Source: Nocardioides sp. 1609
GTDB lineage: Bacteria; Actinomycetota; Actinomycetes; Propionibacteriales; Nocardioidaceae
Length of the DNA stretch: 32,585 nt
Assembly (NCBI RefSeq): GCF_004522105.1
Contig: NZ_SPUJ01000012.1
Coordinates: forward strand, 1-32,585
Reading direction: 5' to 3'
Shown here: positions 23,786-31,545 of the stretch, piece after piece
Numbering within the stretch: the first letter of the stretch is position 1
How the letters are laid out: the number at the start of each line of letters is the position of its first letter
The notes under the pieces: generated by a model
What the model was told of the DNA's origin: nothing
The model's input: the letters and a program-made list of their open reading frames with translations, nothing else
Database searches by the model: none
Program-made: the position numbers and the translations under genes

Positions 23786-24053
23786 TTGTCCACAGGCCCT
23801 GGGGATAACTGCCACCGACCCGTGGACGACACGCACAACGCTGTGCACAGCTTGGGGAGCAGCCTGTGGACGACACGCCCGACATCTCGACCCTCACGCC
23901 TCTGACCTGCAGGAACAGTGGTTTGACGGTGTGGATCGAAATCTTGTGCAGAATATTTCGTTCACCGACCGTCCACCGAGACGACGCCCACCGGATTGTC
24001 GACAGCCCCCGCTCCCACAACCCTCATCCACAGGGTGACCCTAGTTATCCACC
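23786..24053. promoter_or_regulatory. Cluster of DnaA-box-like sites in the dnaB-MATE intergenic region
   Basis: The 478-base gap 23626-24103 holds no gene but has repeated NNNTCCAC motifs: TTGTCCACA (23786-23794), TCGTCCACG (reverse, 23821-23829), TCGTCCACA (reverse, 23875-23883), CGATCCACA (reverse, 23930-23938), TCATCCACA (24024-24032) and TTATCCACC (24045-24053). GGGATAACT follows the first box. A locally AT-rich stretch (about 23918-23965) lies among them. The first site matches the actinobacterial DnaA box exactly; the others have one to three mismatches. Confidence 0.5.
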
Positions 24054-24090
24054 GGGTCCGTGCGGTGCATTTCCGCCCGCGACCGATCAC

Positions 24091-24096
24091 TAGTGT
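24091..24096 (+). promoter_or_regulatory. -10 box for leaderless MATE transcript
   Basis: TAGTGT lies exactly seven bases before the GTG at 24104, so transcription would begin at or next to the start codon. There is no ribosome site, which supports leaderless translation. No good -35 box is visible. Confidence 0.4.
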
Positions 24097-24103
24097 GATA
24101 CCG

Positions 24104-25540
24104 GTGCGCCGCCGTTCCGACCCCTCCGACACCCCTACCCGTACTCCCACCAGGCCAGATGGCGGGCCGGACGGTGGGCCGCACGGTGGGCCGGCGGGTC
24201 GTGCCGAGGGACGGGCGCAGGACCGGGAGATCCTGCGCCTCGCCGTCCCCGCGTTCCTCGCCCTGGTCGCCGAGCCGATGTTCCTGCTCGCGGACGCCGC
24301 CGTGGTCGGCCACCTCGGTACCCCCGAGCTCGCCGGCCTCGGCATCGCGGCCGTCGTCCTCCAGACCGCCGTCGGGCTCTGCGTCTTCCTCGCCTACGGC
24401 ACCACCGCCGGGGTCGCCCGGCGGTGGGGGGCCGGCGACCTGCGCGGCGCCCTGTCGCTCGGCCTCGACGGGGTGTGGCTCGCGACCGGCCTCGGCGTCG
24501 TCATCACGGTCGGCGGGGTCCTGCTCACCGACCCCCTCGTGGCCGCCTTCGGGGTCGGCGGCGAGGTCGCCGAGCACGCCACGACCTACCTGCGGATCGC
24601 GTTCCTCGGCACCACCCCGCTGCTGGTCATGCTCGCCGCGACCGGCGTGCTGCGCGGACTGCAGGACACCCGGACGCCCCTCGCGGTGGCGGTGGTCGGC
24701 AACCTGCTCAACGTCGTCCTCAACGTCGCGCTCGTGTACGGGCTCGACCTCGGGATCGCCGGCTCCGCGATCGGCTCGGTGGTCGCCCAGGTCGCCTGCG
24801 CGGTCGCGCTCACGGCCGTCGTCGTCCGGGGCGCCCGGCGCCACGAGGCCCCGCTGCGGCCCGACCTCGCCGGCGTCCGGGCTGCGGCCCGTGCGGGTGT
24901 CGCCCTCGTCGTGCGCACCCTCACCCTGCGCGCCGCGCTCCTCGTCACCACCGTCGGCGTCACCCTCGACGCCCACGGCGACGACGGCGCCGACCGGATC
25001 GCGACCCACCAGCTCGCGATGACCCTGTGGACCTTCCTCGCCTTCGTCCTCGACGCGATCGCGATCGCCGCCCAGGCGATCACCGGGCGGGCGCTCGGCG
25101 CCGGCGACGTCGACACCGCGCGGGCGCTGACCCGACGGATGGTCCGGTGGGGCCTGTGGAGCGGCGTCGTCACCGGGATCGGGATCGCCGCGCTCAGCCC
25201 CGTGCTCGGGCCGCTGTTCACCGACGACCCCGCCGTGCCCGACCTCCTGGTGCCGGTCCTCCTCGTCGCCGCGCTCGGCCAGCCGGCCGCCGGCGTCGTG
25301 TTCGTGCTGGACGGCGTCCTCATCGGCGCCGGCGACGGCCGCTACCTCGCCTGGGCGGGGCTCGTCGTCGCCGCGCTCTACGCCCCGGTGACCCTCGCCG
25401 CGGCCGTGTGGTGGGACGCCGGCCTGCTCGCCGTCTGGGTGCTGTTCTGCGGACTGTTCATGGGCGGGCGGCTCGTGACCCTCCTGCACCGGGCCCGTGG
25501 CGACGCCTGGCTGCGGACCGGCGCCACCGTCGCGCCCTGA
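24104..25540 (+). CDS. MATE family efflux transporter (DinF-like)
   Basis: A 478-residue transporter with about 12 predicted transmembrane helices. It begins after a 40-residue hydrophilic arm rich in Pro/Gly/Asp (GGPDGGPHGG repeats). REILRLAVPAFLALVAEPMFLLADAAVVGHLG is the typical MATE start (quoted as two adjacent parts: REILRLAVPAFLALVAEP, then MFLLADAAVVGHLG). LRGLQDTRTPLAVAVVGNLL and YGLDLGIAGSAIGSVVAQ are the internal repeat motifs. MATE proteins export cationic drugs or metabolites in exchange for H+ or Na+. I prefer the GTG at 24104, because the in-frame extension to 23996 runs through the DnaA-box-like sites. It sits on the opposite strand between dnaB and rplI. Confidence 0.9.
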   Translation: MRRRSDPSDTPTRTPTRPDGGPDGGPHGGPAGRAEGRAQDREILRLAVPAFLALVAEPMFLLADAAVVGHLGTPELAGLGIAAVVLQTAVGLCVFLAYGTTAGVARRWGAGDLRGALSLGLDGVWLATGLGVVITVGGVLLTDPLVAAFGVGGEVAEHATTYLRIAFLGTTPLLVMLAATGVLRGLQDTRTPLAVAVVGNLLNVVLNVALVYGLDLGIAGSAIGSVVAQVACAVALTAVVVRGARRHEAPLRPDLAGVRAAARAGVALVVRTLTLRAALLVTTVGVTLDAHGDDGADRIATHQLAMTLWTFLAFVLDAIAIAAQAITGRALGAGDVDTARALTRRMVRWGLWSGVVTGIGIAALSPVLGPLFTDDPAVPDLLVPVLLVAALGQPAAGVVFVLDGVLIGAGDGRYLAWAGLVVAALYAPVTLAAAVWWDAGLLAVWVLFCGLFMGGRLVTLLHRARGDAWLRTGATVAP

Positions 25541-25573
25541 GCGCACCCGGACACCGACGGCGATGATGGTCCC

Positions 25574-26122
25574 GTGAAGCCGCTCCAGTCGATCGCGATG
25601 GGGGTGGTCGTGCTCCTGCTCGTCGCTGCCGTCGAGGGCCACGACCTGCTGGCGGACCCGCTCGGCTGGGTGCTCGTGCTGGTCGGGGTCCGGGCGCTCC
25701 CCGGCGACTTCCCGCTCCGGACGGCGCTGCTCCGGCTCGGGGTGGCTGCGGCGCTGGTCTCGTTGCCGCTGTGGGTGCCCGGCGTCGTCGCCGTCCTCGA
25801 CGACGCCGACGAGGCCCTCGCCTGGGCCGTCGACCTCCCGCGGCTCACCTGGTACGCCGTCCTGTGCGCGGCCCTGGTGCGTGCCGCGGACACCGCGGGC
25901 GACCTGGTCGCCCGGGCCTGGTGGCGCACCGCCCTCGCCGGCAGCGTGCTGGTGATCGTGCTGCCGGTGCTGGTCCTCGGCGCCGGGCTCGACGCCCTCA
26001 CCGACGTCGCCGGGGTCGTCGTCGCGCTGGTGCCCGTCGTGGTCGTCGGGTTGCTGTTCTGGTGCGCGGGACGAGCCTGGGCGGCGGGTCCGTCGACACC
26101 CGTGACGGAGGTCCACCGCTGA
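25574..26122 (+). CDS. Small integral membrane protein, unknown function
   Basis: A 182-residue protein with about five hydrophobic segments (roughly 5-22, 30-41, 52-74, 92-107, 120-165). It is rich in Val, Leu and Ala, with a short polar end. I do not recognise a family. The GTG start lies 33 bp after the MATE gene on the same strand, so it may be co-transcribed. It has no obvious catalytic motif; LPRLTWYAVLCAALVRAADTAG is the most polar and likely best-conserved part (quoted in pieces: LPRLTWYAVL, CAALVRAADTAG). Confidence 0.72.
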   Translation: MKPLQSIAMGVVVLLLVAAVEGHDLLADPLGWVLVLVGVRALPGDFPLRTALLRLGVAAALVSLPLWVPGVVAVLDDADEALAWAVDLPRLTWYAVLCAALVRAADTAGDLVARAWWRTALAGSVLVIVLPVLVLGAGLDALTDVAGVVVALVPVVVVGLLFWCAGRAWAAGPSTPVTEVHR

Positions 26123-26168
26123 GGCGGTGAAGCTCCCCGGGGCCAGCCGCGCGCGGGCCCGCACGCAC

Positions 26169-26204
26169 GACGGCCGCCCACCGGAGAACCGGGGGGCGGC
26201 CGTC
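26169..26204. terminator. Strong hairpin terminator between convergent genes
   Basis: GACGGCCGCCC (26169-26179) pairs perfectly with GGGCGGCCGTC (26194-26204), and an inner CCGG...CCGG around AGAA extends the stem. It separates the plus-strand membrane protein gene from the 3' end of rplI, and can serve both strands. No T-run follows, as often in GC-rich actinobacteria. Confidence 0.65.
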
Positions 26205-26223
26205 GAGAGCCGGGCTGCGTGCG

Positions 26224-26670
26224 TCAGGCGGGGATGACGTTCAGCGACACGGTCGCCGAGACGTCGTCGGACAGCTTGACCGCCACGGTGTGGGCGCCGA
26301 GCGTCTTGATCGGGTTGGTGACCACGATCGTCCGCTTGTCGACCGTCTCGCCGGCGGCCTCGCCGAGCGCGTCGGCCAGGTCGGCGACGGTGACGGTGCC
26401 GAAGAGGCGACCGGAGTCGCCGGCACGGACCTTGACGTCGACCGAGGACGCCTCGAGCTTCGACTTCAGCTCGTCGGCGTGGGCGGCGTCGCGGACCGAA
26501 CGCGTGGAGCGGGCCGCCTTGATCGAGTCGACCTGCTTCTGGCCGCCACGGGTCCATCGCACCGCGACGTTGCGCGGGATGAGGTAGTTACGGCCGTAGC
26601 CGTCCTTGACCTCGACGATGTCGCCGGGCGAACCGAGGCCGTCGACCTCCTGGGTGAGGATGAGCTTCAT
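26224..26670 (-). CDS. rplI: 50S ribosomal protein L9
   Basis: A 148-residue protein of standard length. The N-terminal rRNA-binding domain is clear: MKLILTQEVDGLGSPGDIVE then VKDGYGRNYLIPRNVAVRWT. It is followed by the long connecting helix (about 41-75) and the C-terminal domain (KVRAGDSGRLFGTVTVADLA, HTVAVKLSDDVSATVSLNVI). L9 binds 23S rRNA near the L1 stalk and helps keep reading frame. The gene is 27 bp after rpsR with an AGGAGAGAAG-type site, the last gene of the rpsF operon. Confidence 0.97.
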   Translation of the reverse strand: MKLILTQEVDGLGSPGDIVEVKDGYGRNYLIPRNVAVRWTRGGQKQVDSIKAARSTRSVRDAAHADELKSKLEASSVDVKVRAGDSGRLFGTVTVADLADALGEAAGETVDKRTIVVTNPIKTLGAHTVAVKLSDDVSATVSLNVIPA

Positions 26671-26697
26671 GAGTGTCTTCTCTCCTGGTCTCTGCGG

Positions 26698-26934
26698 TCA
26701 GCGACCGGTGGAGGTGTAGGGCAGGAGAGCCAGCTCGCGAGCGTTCTTGACCGCGATGGCCACGTCCCGCTGGTGCTGGACGCAGTTGCCGGTCACACGC
26801 CGCGCACGGATCTTGCCGCGGTCGGAGATGAACTTCCGGAGCAGGGTGGTGTCCTTGTAGTCGACACCGGTCGCCTTCTCCTTGCAAAACTGGCAAACCT
26901 TCTTCTTGGGCTTGCGCAGGACTGCCTTGGCCAT
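26698..26934 (-). CDS. rpsR: 30S ribosomal protein S18 (zinc-type)
   Basis: A 78-residue S18. VCQFCKEK (C14, C17) and GNC (C50) mark the cysteine-containing form that can bind zinc. Conserved segments VDYKDTTLLRKFISDRGKI and RARRVTGNCVQHQR contact 16S rRNA and the partner protein S6. Actinobacteria often have a second, cysteine-free S18 elsewhere for zinc shortage; none is in this window. The ATG follows GGGAAGC. Confidence 0.97.
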   Translation of the reverse strand: MAKAVLRKPKKKVCQFCKEKATGVDYKDTTLLRKFISDRGKIRARRVTGNCVQHQRDVAIAVKNARELALLPYTSTGR

Positions 26935-26999
26935 TGTGGTGCTTCCCTTCTAGAAGCCCGGCTGACGCCGGAATGGTTCGGGTTGGATGTGTTGCTGGG

Positions 27000-27608
27000 T
27001 CAGAACGGGGGCTCGTCGGAGCCCACGCCCGGAGCACCCCAGGGGTCGTTGGCCGGGGCACCGCCACCGCCACCGCCACCGGCGGCCGGACGGCCACCGG
27101 ACTGCGGCGCGGACGAGGCCCACGGGTCCTCGGCCTGGCTGCCGCCACCCCCACCGGAGTAGCCGCCACCGCCGCCGGCACCACCACTGGCGCCGCCGCC
27201 GGCACCGCCGGAGTAGCCGCCGCCACCGCCACCGGCGGTGGAGCGACCGGCACGGGCGACCTTGGCGGTCGCCCAGCGCAGCGAGGGGCCGATCTCGTCG
27301 ACGTCGATCTCGAACGACGTGCGCTTCTCGCCCTCACGGGTCTCCCACGTGCGGGCCCGCATGCGGCCCTGGACGATGACGCGGGCGCCCTTCTGGAGCG
27401 ACTCGGCGACGTTCTCCGCCGCCTGCCGCCAGATCGAGCACCGCAGGAACATGGCTTCGCCGTCCTCCCACTCGTTCGTCTGCTTGTTCAGCGTCCGAGG
27501 AGTGGAGGCGACGGTGAAGTTGGCCACCGCCGCGCCGGAGGGGGTGAAGCGCAGCTCCGGGTCGTCGGTCAGGTTGCCGACCACGGTGATGAGGGTCTCG
27601 CCGGCCAT
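27000..27608 (-). CDS. ssb: Single-stranded DNA-binding protein
   Basis: A 202-residue SSB. The OB fold (about 1-112) includes ETLITVVGNLTDDPELRFTP, GAAVANFTVA, FLRCSIWRQAAENVAESLQK and RVIVQGRM. A Gly-rich linker (about 125-190) ends in the acidic tail DEPPF, which recruits replication and repair proteins. It forms tetramers coating single-stranded DNA. The linker is longer and more Gly-rich than in enterobacteria, typical for actinobacteria. It lies between rpsF and rpsR in the usual order, with a structured gap on the rpsF side. Confidence 0.97.
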   Translation of the reverse strand: MAGETLITVVGNLTDDPELRFTPSGAAVANFTVASTPRTLNKQTNEWEDGEAMFLRCSIWRQAAENVAESLQKGARVIVQGRMRARTWETREGEKRTSFEIDVDEIGPSLRWATAKVARAGRSTAGGGGGGYSGGAGGGASGGAGGGGGYSGGGGGSQAEDPWASSAPQSGGRPAAGGGGGGGAPANDPWGAPGVGSDEPPF

Positions 27609-27644
27609 CAGGTCTCCCTAGGGTGCTCGTGTTGATCCAGTGAC

Positions 27645-27744
27645 GTCGGTGTCCGCACATCGTTGCGTGCGGCACCGACAAGGGAAAGTGCTCCTCCACA
27701 GTCGTGCGACGTGGAGGACACCGATCCCTCGAGGTGAGTCGAGG
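27645..27744 (-). other. Three consecutive hairpins in the rpsF-ssb spacer
   Basis: The 139-base spacer contains three inverted repeats. The first pairs 27645-27658 with 27667-27679 (core CCGCAC/GTGCGG plus GTCGGTG/CACCGAC, with one bulged base). The second is TCCTCCAC (27692-27699) with GTGGAGGA (27711-27718), extended by inner GTCG/CGAC. The third is CCTCGA (27727-27732) with TCGAGG (27739-27744). In RNA they would form an array that could attenuate, process or stabilise the operon transcript. Confidence 0.65.
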
Positions 27745-27747
27745 AGA

Positions 27748-28053
27748 TCAGTGAGCGTCGGGACGCATCACCTTCGTGCGCAGGATCGACTCGTTGAGCC
27801 CGAGCTGACGGTCGAACTCCTTGACCGTCGCGGGCTCCGCCTGCAGGTTGATGACGGCGTAGATGCCTTCGGCATTCTTCGCGCCCTCGGCGTTCTTGAT
27901 CGGGTAGGCCAGGCGACGCCGGCCCCAGACCTCGACCTTGTCGACGGTCCCGCCGTCCTTGCGGATGACGTTGAGGTACTTGTCGAGCGAGGGCTCGACC
28001 GTACGCTCTTCGAGACTCGGGTCGAGGATGACCATCACTTCATAGGCACGCAC
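27748..28053 (-). CDS. rpsF: 30S ribosomal protein S6
   Basis: A 101-residue S6. It starts VRAYEVMVILDPSLEERTVE and contains GGTVDKVEVWGRRRLAYPI, EGIYAVINLQAEPATVKEFD and the end LGLNESILRTKVMRPD, matching the family along its whole length. S6 pairs with S18 on the 30S platform. The GTG at 28053 follows a strong AGGAGGTG site at about ten bases; the longer in-frame extension to 28116 covers leader hairpins and is rejected. First gene of the rpsF-ssb-rpsR-rplI operon. Confidence 0.96.
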   Translation of the reverse strand: MRAYEVMVILDPSLEERTVEPSLDKYLNVIRKDGGTVDKVEVWGRRRLAYPIKNAEGAKNAEGIYAVINLQAEPATVKEFDRQLGLNESILRTKVMRPDAH

Positions 28054-28082
28054 AGCGGTCTCCACCTCCTGTGGACTTCGCG

Positions 28083-28192
28083 GCCACGGTCTCTCCGTGG
28101 CAGGAGGGCTGTACAACTCCTTCGCGACGCACCCGTCGGTGGGTGCGCACGAAGACAGGGCAGGCTATCAGCGGCCGGCGCCGGCGGCGCAA
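28083..28192 (-). promoter_or_regulatory. Promoter and structured leader of the rpsF operon
   Basis: On the minus strand TTGCGC (28192-28187) and TGATAG (28170-28165) are 16 bases apart, giving a leader of about 105 bases. It contains the hairpins GCACCC/GGGTGC (28129-28134 with 28141-28146) and GCCACGG/CCGTGGC (28083-28089 with 28095-28101). S6:S18 complexes are known to autoregulate through leader RNA in other bacteria. I cannot confirm the specific motif here. Confidence 0.4.
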
Positions 28193-28285
28193 TCGAAGTC
28201 GGCCCCCTGGGGACGACGTGGTGACGGCACCCGGGCTGTGGAGGACCAGCCCCGTCCGGACGGCGTCCGTGGCAGCGTCGGGCGC

Positions 28286-29251
28286 GTGCCGCACCCCTCC
28301 GCCACCCGGGCCGCAGATCCGCCGCTCGCCGGGCGCTACCAGCTGATCGACCTGCTCGGCGTCGGCGGCATGGGCGCGGTGTGGCGGGCGTGGGACCTGC
28401 GCGAGCACGGCTTCGTGGCGGTCAAGCTGCTCCACCGCCTCGACGCCGCCCACCTGCAGCGGTTCGTGCTGGAGCAGGGCGTGCGCATCGACCACCCGCA
28501 CGTCGCCGCGCCGACCGGGTGGGTCGCCGACGACGACCGGGTCGCGCTCGCGATGCCGCTGGCCCGCGGCGGCTCGGTCGCCGACCTCCTCGCCGAGCAC
28601 GGCGCCCTGCCCCTCGACCACGTCGTCGAGCTGCTCGGCCAGCTGCTCGACGGGCTCGGCGCGGTCCACGCCGCCGGCGTCGTCCACCGCGACCTCAAGC
28701 CCGCCAACCTGCTGCTCGAGCCCACGGGCCGGGGCCGGCCGCACCTGCGCATCGGCGACTTCGGCGTCGCCGCCGTCCTCACGGGCCTGCGCGAGCCGCC
28801 CGGGTCGCCCCTCGGCACAGAGGGGTACGCCGCCCCCGAGCAGCTCGCCGGCGCGCCGGCCGACCCCCGCCAGGACCTGTACGCCGTCGGCGTGGTCGCG
28901 CGGGTGCTCGCCGGCGGCACGGAGCGGCTCGGCCAGCTCGCCGGGCTGGTCGCGACCCTCACCGATCCGGCGCCCGGGCGACGTCCGGCCTCGGCAGCGG
29001 AGGCGGCGGCGCTGCTCCGCACGGTGTCACGGGTGTCGCGGGTCGCGCGGGTGTCGCGCACGCCCCGGCACCCCGTGCCCGACCGCCTCGGCGCGGCGCC
29101 GGTGCCGCTCCCCCCGGCGCGACGCCGTCCGCGGCACGCGCATCGACCGCGCGTCGTCGGCCGGCTGGTCGCGGCCGTCGCGCTCGCGGCCTGCTTCCTC
29201 GGCTCGGCGGTCGGCGCCGCGGCCGGCGTGCGCGGCCTGCTCGGCGGGTGA
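28286..29251 (+). CDS. PknB-type serine/threonine protein kinase
   Basis: A 321-residue Hanks-type kinase. The Gly loop is LLGVGGMGAVWRAWD (23-37), ATP-binding Lys K47 (VAVK), alpha-C Glu E63, catalytic HRDLKPAN (134-141, D136), metal-binding DFG (158-160) and GTEGYAAPEQ (177-186). The C-lobe after this is compact. A basic juxtamembrane stretch with VSR repeats and many Arg/Pro leads to one transmembrane helix near the C-terminus (about 290-315), with almost no extracellular part, so there is no PASTA sensor. The GTG at 28286 is chosen just before the kinase domain; an upstream ATG at 28097 would read through the rpsF promoter region. Confidence 0.92.
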   Translation: MPHPSATRAADPPLAGRYQLIDLLGVGGMGAVWRAWDLREHGFVAVKLLHRLDAAHLQRFVLEQGVRIDHPHVAAPTGWVADDDRVALAMPLARGGSVADLLAEHGALPLDHVVELLGQLLDGLGAVHAAGVVHRDLKPANLLLEPTGRGRPHLRIGDFGVAAVLTGLREPPGSPLGTEGYAAPEQLAGAPADPRQDLYAVGVVARVLAGGTERLGQLAGLVATLTDPAPGRRPASAAEAAALLRTVSRVSRVARVSRTPRHPVPDRLGAAPVPLPPARRRPRHAHRPRVVGRLVAAVALAACFLGSAVGAAAGVRGLLGG

Positions 29252-29306
29252 GTCGGTGTCTGGGTCGGCGTCTGGGTCGGTGTGCGGGTCCGCGGCAGAG
29301 CGAGCG
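29252..29306. repeat. Short 12-bp microrepeat between convergent genes
   Basis: About three diverged copies of a GTCGG(T/C)GTCTGG-type unit fill 29254-29292, between the kinase and protease stop codons. No strong hairpin is visible here. Confidence 0.55.
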
Positions 29307-31421
29307 TCAGCTGCCGGAGAGGATCAGCGGGTTCACCGCGACCGGCTCGCTCTCCTGCCCGAGGGACAGCACCGCGGTGATCTCGGGGAAGTCGGTCGAG
29401 AGCTCGAGCGGTGCCCAGATGCAGATCCCCTCGGGGCCGAGGTCCCAGGTGGTGCTCAGGGTGTCGATCCGGATGTCGTCCTGGTCGTAGAAGTCGATCG
29501 CGAGCGGCAGCCCGTCGGGGAGGCCCTCGACGTTGAACTCGGCCATCAGCGTCTCGCCCGTGCCGACGCCGCTCAGCTGCTGCGGGGCGTCGGGGCTGCT
29601 CGCCCCGGCGCAGAAGCCCTCCTCGCCCTCGCGGACCCAGCCGGCGGCCTGGGCGTTCACGTCGGTCGGCACCCCGGGGTCGGTCGGGAGCTCGTCGAGG
29701 TACGGCGACACGTACGACGGGTCGCCGCCGTCGCGGGCGATGTCGAGCACGGCCTTGGCGAGGTTGACCGGGACGATCAGTGCCGAGCCCTGGGTGATGG
29801 CGCCGGCGGCGTCCGACCCGGCCGTGACGACGCGGGTGTTGAGGCCGATGATCTCGCCCTCCTCGTTGATCGAGGGGCCGCCGGAGTTGCCGGACCCGAG
29901 ACGGACGTCGCTGTCGATCGACCCGCGGGGGGTGCCGACGACGTCGTCGGCCTGGAAGGTGGACACGACGCCCTCGGTGACCGTCAGCGGCCGGTCGCCC
30001 TGGACGCTGAGGTTGCCGATCGCGGGGTAGCCGAGCGCGATGATCCGGTCGCCGGTGCGCAGCTCGTCGCTGTCGCCGATCGGGAGCGGCTCGGGCAGGT
30101 CGAGCTCGGTCTTCTCGACCGGGTTGCCCTCGGCGTCGGACTCGATCTGGAGCACCGCCACGTCGAGGTAGCCGTCGGAGACGATCGGGGCGGCCCGGTA
30201 GGCCGCGGAGGCCGGCTTGTCGTCCTCGCCGGAGGTGAGCGACACGGTCAGGTAGGCGGGGTCGGACTCGCCGGAGGTCTGGCCCGGCGCGTCGGGGTCG
30301 GCCACGTGGGCGTTGGTCAGGATCAGCCCGTCCTCGGTGATGATGCTGCCGGAGCCCGACCACAGCGGCTGGTCGCTCTCGTCGTAGGCGGTGAGCAGGA
30401 CGGCGGCCGCCTTCGCGCGGGTGAGGGCCTCCTGGCGCTCCTTGGCGGGGTCGGACGTCGGGCCCTGGCCGGCGGTCGGCGTCTCGTCGTCGCCAAGCAG
30501 GGCGACACCGGTGATGCCACCGCCCACCAGCACCATCGCGCTGACGACGCCGCCCACGAGCGCGAGCGTGCGGCGGCGCTTGCGGGCCTGGATCCTGGCG
30601 CTCGCCTGGCCGGCGGCGACCACCGGGACGACCTCGATCTCGTAGCCGGCGGTCGGGTGGCCCAGGCTGATCTCGACCGGCTCGTCGACGTGGTGCTGGG
30701 TGATCCGCTCGCCGTCGATGAAGGAGCCGGACGTCGACCGGTCGACCCACCACCAGCCGTCGGGCCGAGGCTCGAGGACGGCGTGCAGCCGCGACACGGC
30801 CTGGTCGTCGGCGTGCACCTCGAGCACCGGGTCGCGGCCGATCCGGATCGGCATGCCGGCCGGGAAGCGCAGGTCCTTGCCGGTGCGGCGGCGCACGAGC
30901 AGGCCGGGGCCGGCCGGGCCGAACCCGGGGAACGGGCCCTGCCCGGTGACCACCGTCTGGTCCAGCGGCGGCGGGCCGTCGAACTGGGGGGCGCGGTCGA
31001 CCGCGACCGGCGGCGGGAAGGCCTGCGGCGGGGCGGCCGCGGGGGCGCCCAGCGGAGCCGAGGGAGCCGGCTTGTCGAGGCGGGGCGCCATCGGCGGCGG
31101 GAAGGCCTGCGGCGCGGCGGGGGCCACGGTGACGGTGACGGTGAGCGCCTGGCCGTCGCGGCCGAACCCGACGACCGTCGTCCCGGTGAGGTCGGCGCGC
31201 TCCACCCGCCGTCCGCCGACGAAGGTGCCGACCGAGCTGCCCAGGTCGACGACCTCCCAACCCTGGCCCAACGCCCGGATCTCGGCGTGCCGGCGCGACA
31301 CCGTGGGGTCGAGCGAGGTGATGTCGGACGCTGCGTCGCGGCCGACGGTGAAGACGCGGGCGCCCTCGGTGCTGTCGGCCGTGAGCGTCTGGCCGCTCGT
31401 CTGGATGCGGATGCTGGTCAT
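29307..31421 (-). CDS. Double-FHA, membrane-anchored HtrA-like serine protease
   Basis: A 704-residue protein with two FHA domains, residues about 24-95 (VGRDAASDI, VSRRHAEI, GTFVGG) and 191-262 (IGRDP, VSRLHAVL, GSFIDGERI). A Pro/Ala linker with two QAFPPP copies separates them. A basic stop-transfer (ARKRRRT) and transmembrane helix (about 287-309) follow, then a trypsin-like domain with catalytic H372 (TNAHVAD), D420 (YLDVAVLQ) and S513 (GNSGGP), and a C-terminal beta-rich region. FHA domains bind phospho-threonine, so the cytoplasmic half can sense kinase activity while the protease acts outside. It is convergent with the neighbouring Ser/Thr kinase. The ATG at 31421 begins directly at the first FHA strand. 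Confidence 0.9.
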   Translation of the reverse strand: MTSIRIQTSGQTLTADSTEGARVFTVGRDAASDITSLDPTVSRRHAEIRALGQGWEVVDLGSSVGTFVGGRRVERADLTGTTVVGFGRDGQALTVTVTVAPAAPQAFPPPMAPRLDKPAPSAPLGAPAAAPPQAFPPPVAVDRAPQFDGPPPLDQTVVTGQGPFPGFGPAGPGLLVRRRTGKDLRFPAGMPIRIGRDPVLEVHADDQAVSRLHAVLEPRPDGWWWVDRSTSGSFIDGERITQHHVDEPVEISLGHPTAGYEIEVVPVVAAGQASARIQARKRRRTLALVGGVVSAMVLVGGGITGVALLGDDETPTAGQGPTSDPAKERQEALTRAKAAAVLLTAYDESDQPLWSGSGSIITEDGLILTNAHVADPDAPGQTSGESDPAYLTVSLTSGEDDKPASAAYRAAPIVSDGYLDVAVLQIESDAEGNPVEKTELDLPEPLPIGDSDELRTGDRIIALGYPAIGNLSVQGDRPLTVTEGVVSTFQADDVVGTPRGSIDSDVRLGSGNSGGPSINEEGEIIGLNTRVVTAGSDAAGAITQGSALIVPVNLAKAVLDIARDGGDPSYVSPYLDELPTDPGVPTDVNAQAAGWVREGEEGFCAGASSPDAPQQLSGVGTGETLMAEFNVEGLPDGLPLAIDFYDQDDIRIDTLSTTWDLGPEGICIWAPLELSTDFPEITAVLSLGQESEPVAVNPLILSGS

Positions 31422-31532
31422 GGCGGACTCCGTGGGCTCAAGGCGGGCGACGCGAACCGGACCCGCCGCACGAATGCTAGGACTTCCCTCCCTGGCGAGG
31501 GATACACCCGCGACCATGTCGGAGCCTGTTCC

Positions 31533-31538
31533 TATGGT
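31533..31538 (+). promoter_or_regulatory. -10 box for leaderless nfo transcript
   Basis: TATGGT ends seven bases before the ATG at 31546, so the transcript would begin at the start codon; no ribosome site is seen. The -35 region is not recognisable. Confidence 0.4.
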
Positions 31539-31545
31539 GTGACGC

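Noticed and set aside
23626..23838. Longer DnaB start
   Set aside because: The extension covers low-complexity and DnaA-box-like sequence; the GTG at 23625 has a good ribosome site.
23786..24053. Calling this region the chromosomal oriC outright
   Set aside because: Most boxes have mismatches and no dnaA/dnaN flank is visible, so I report a DnaA-box-like cluster only.
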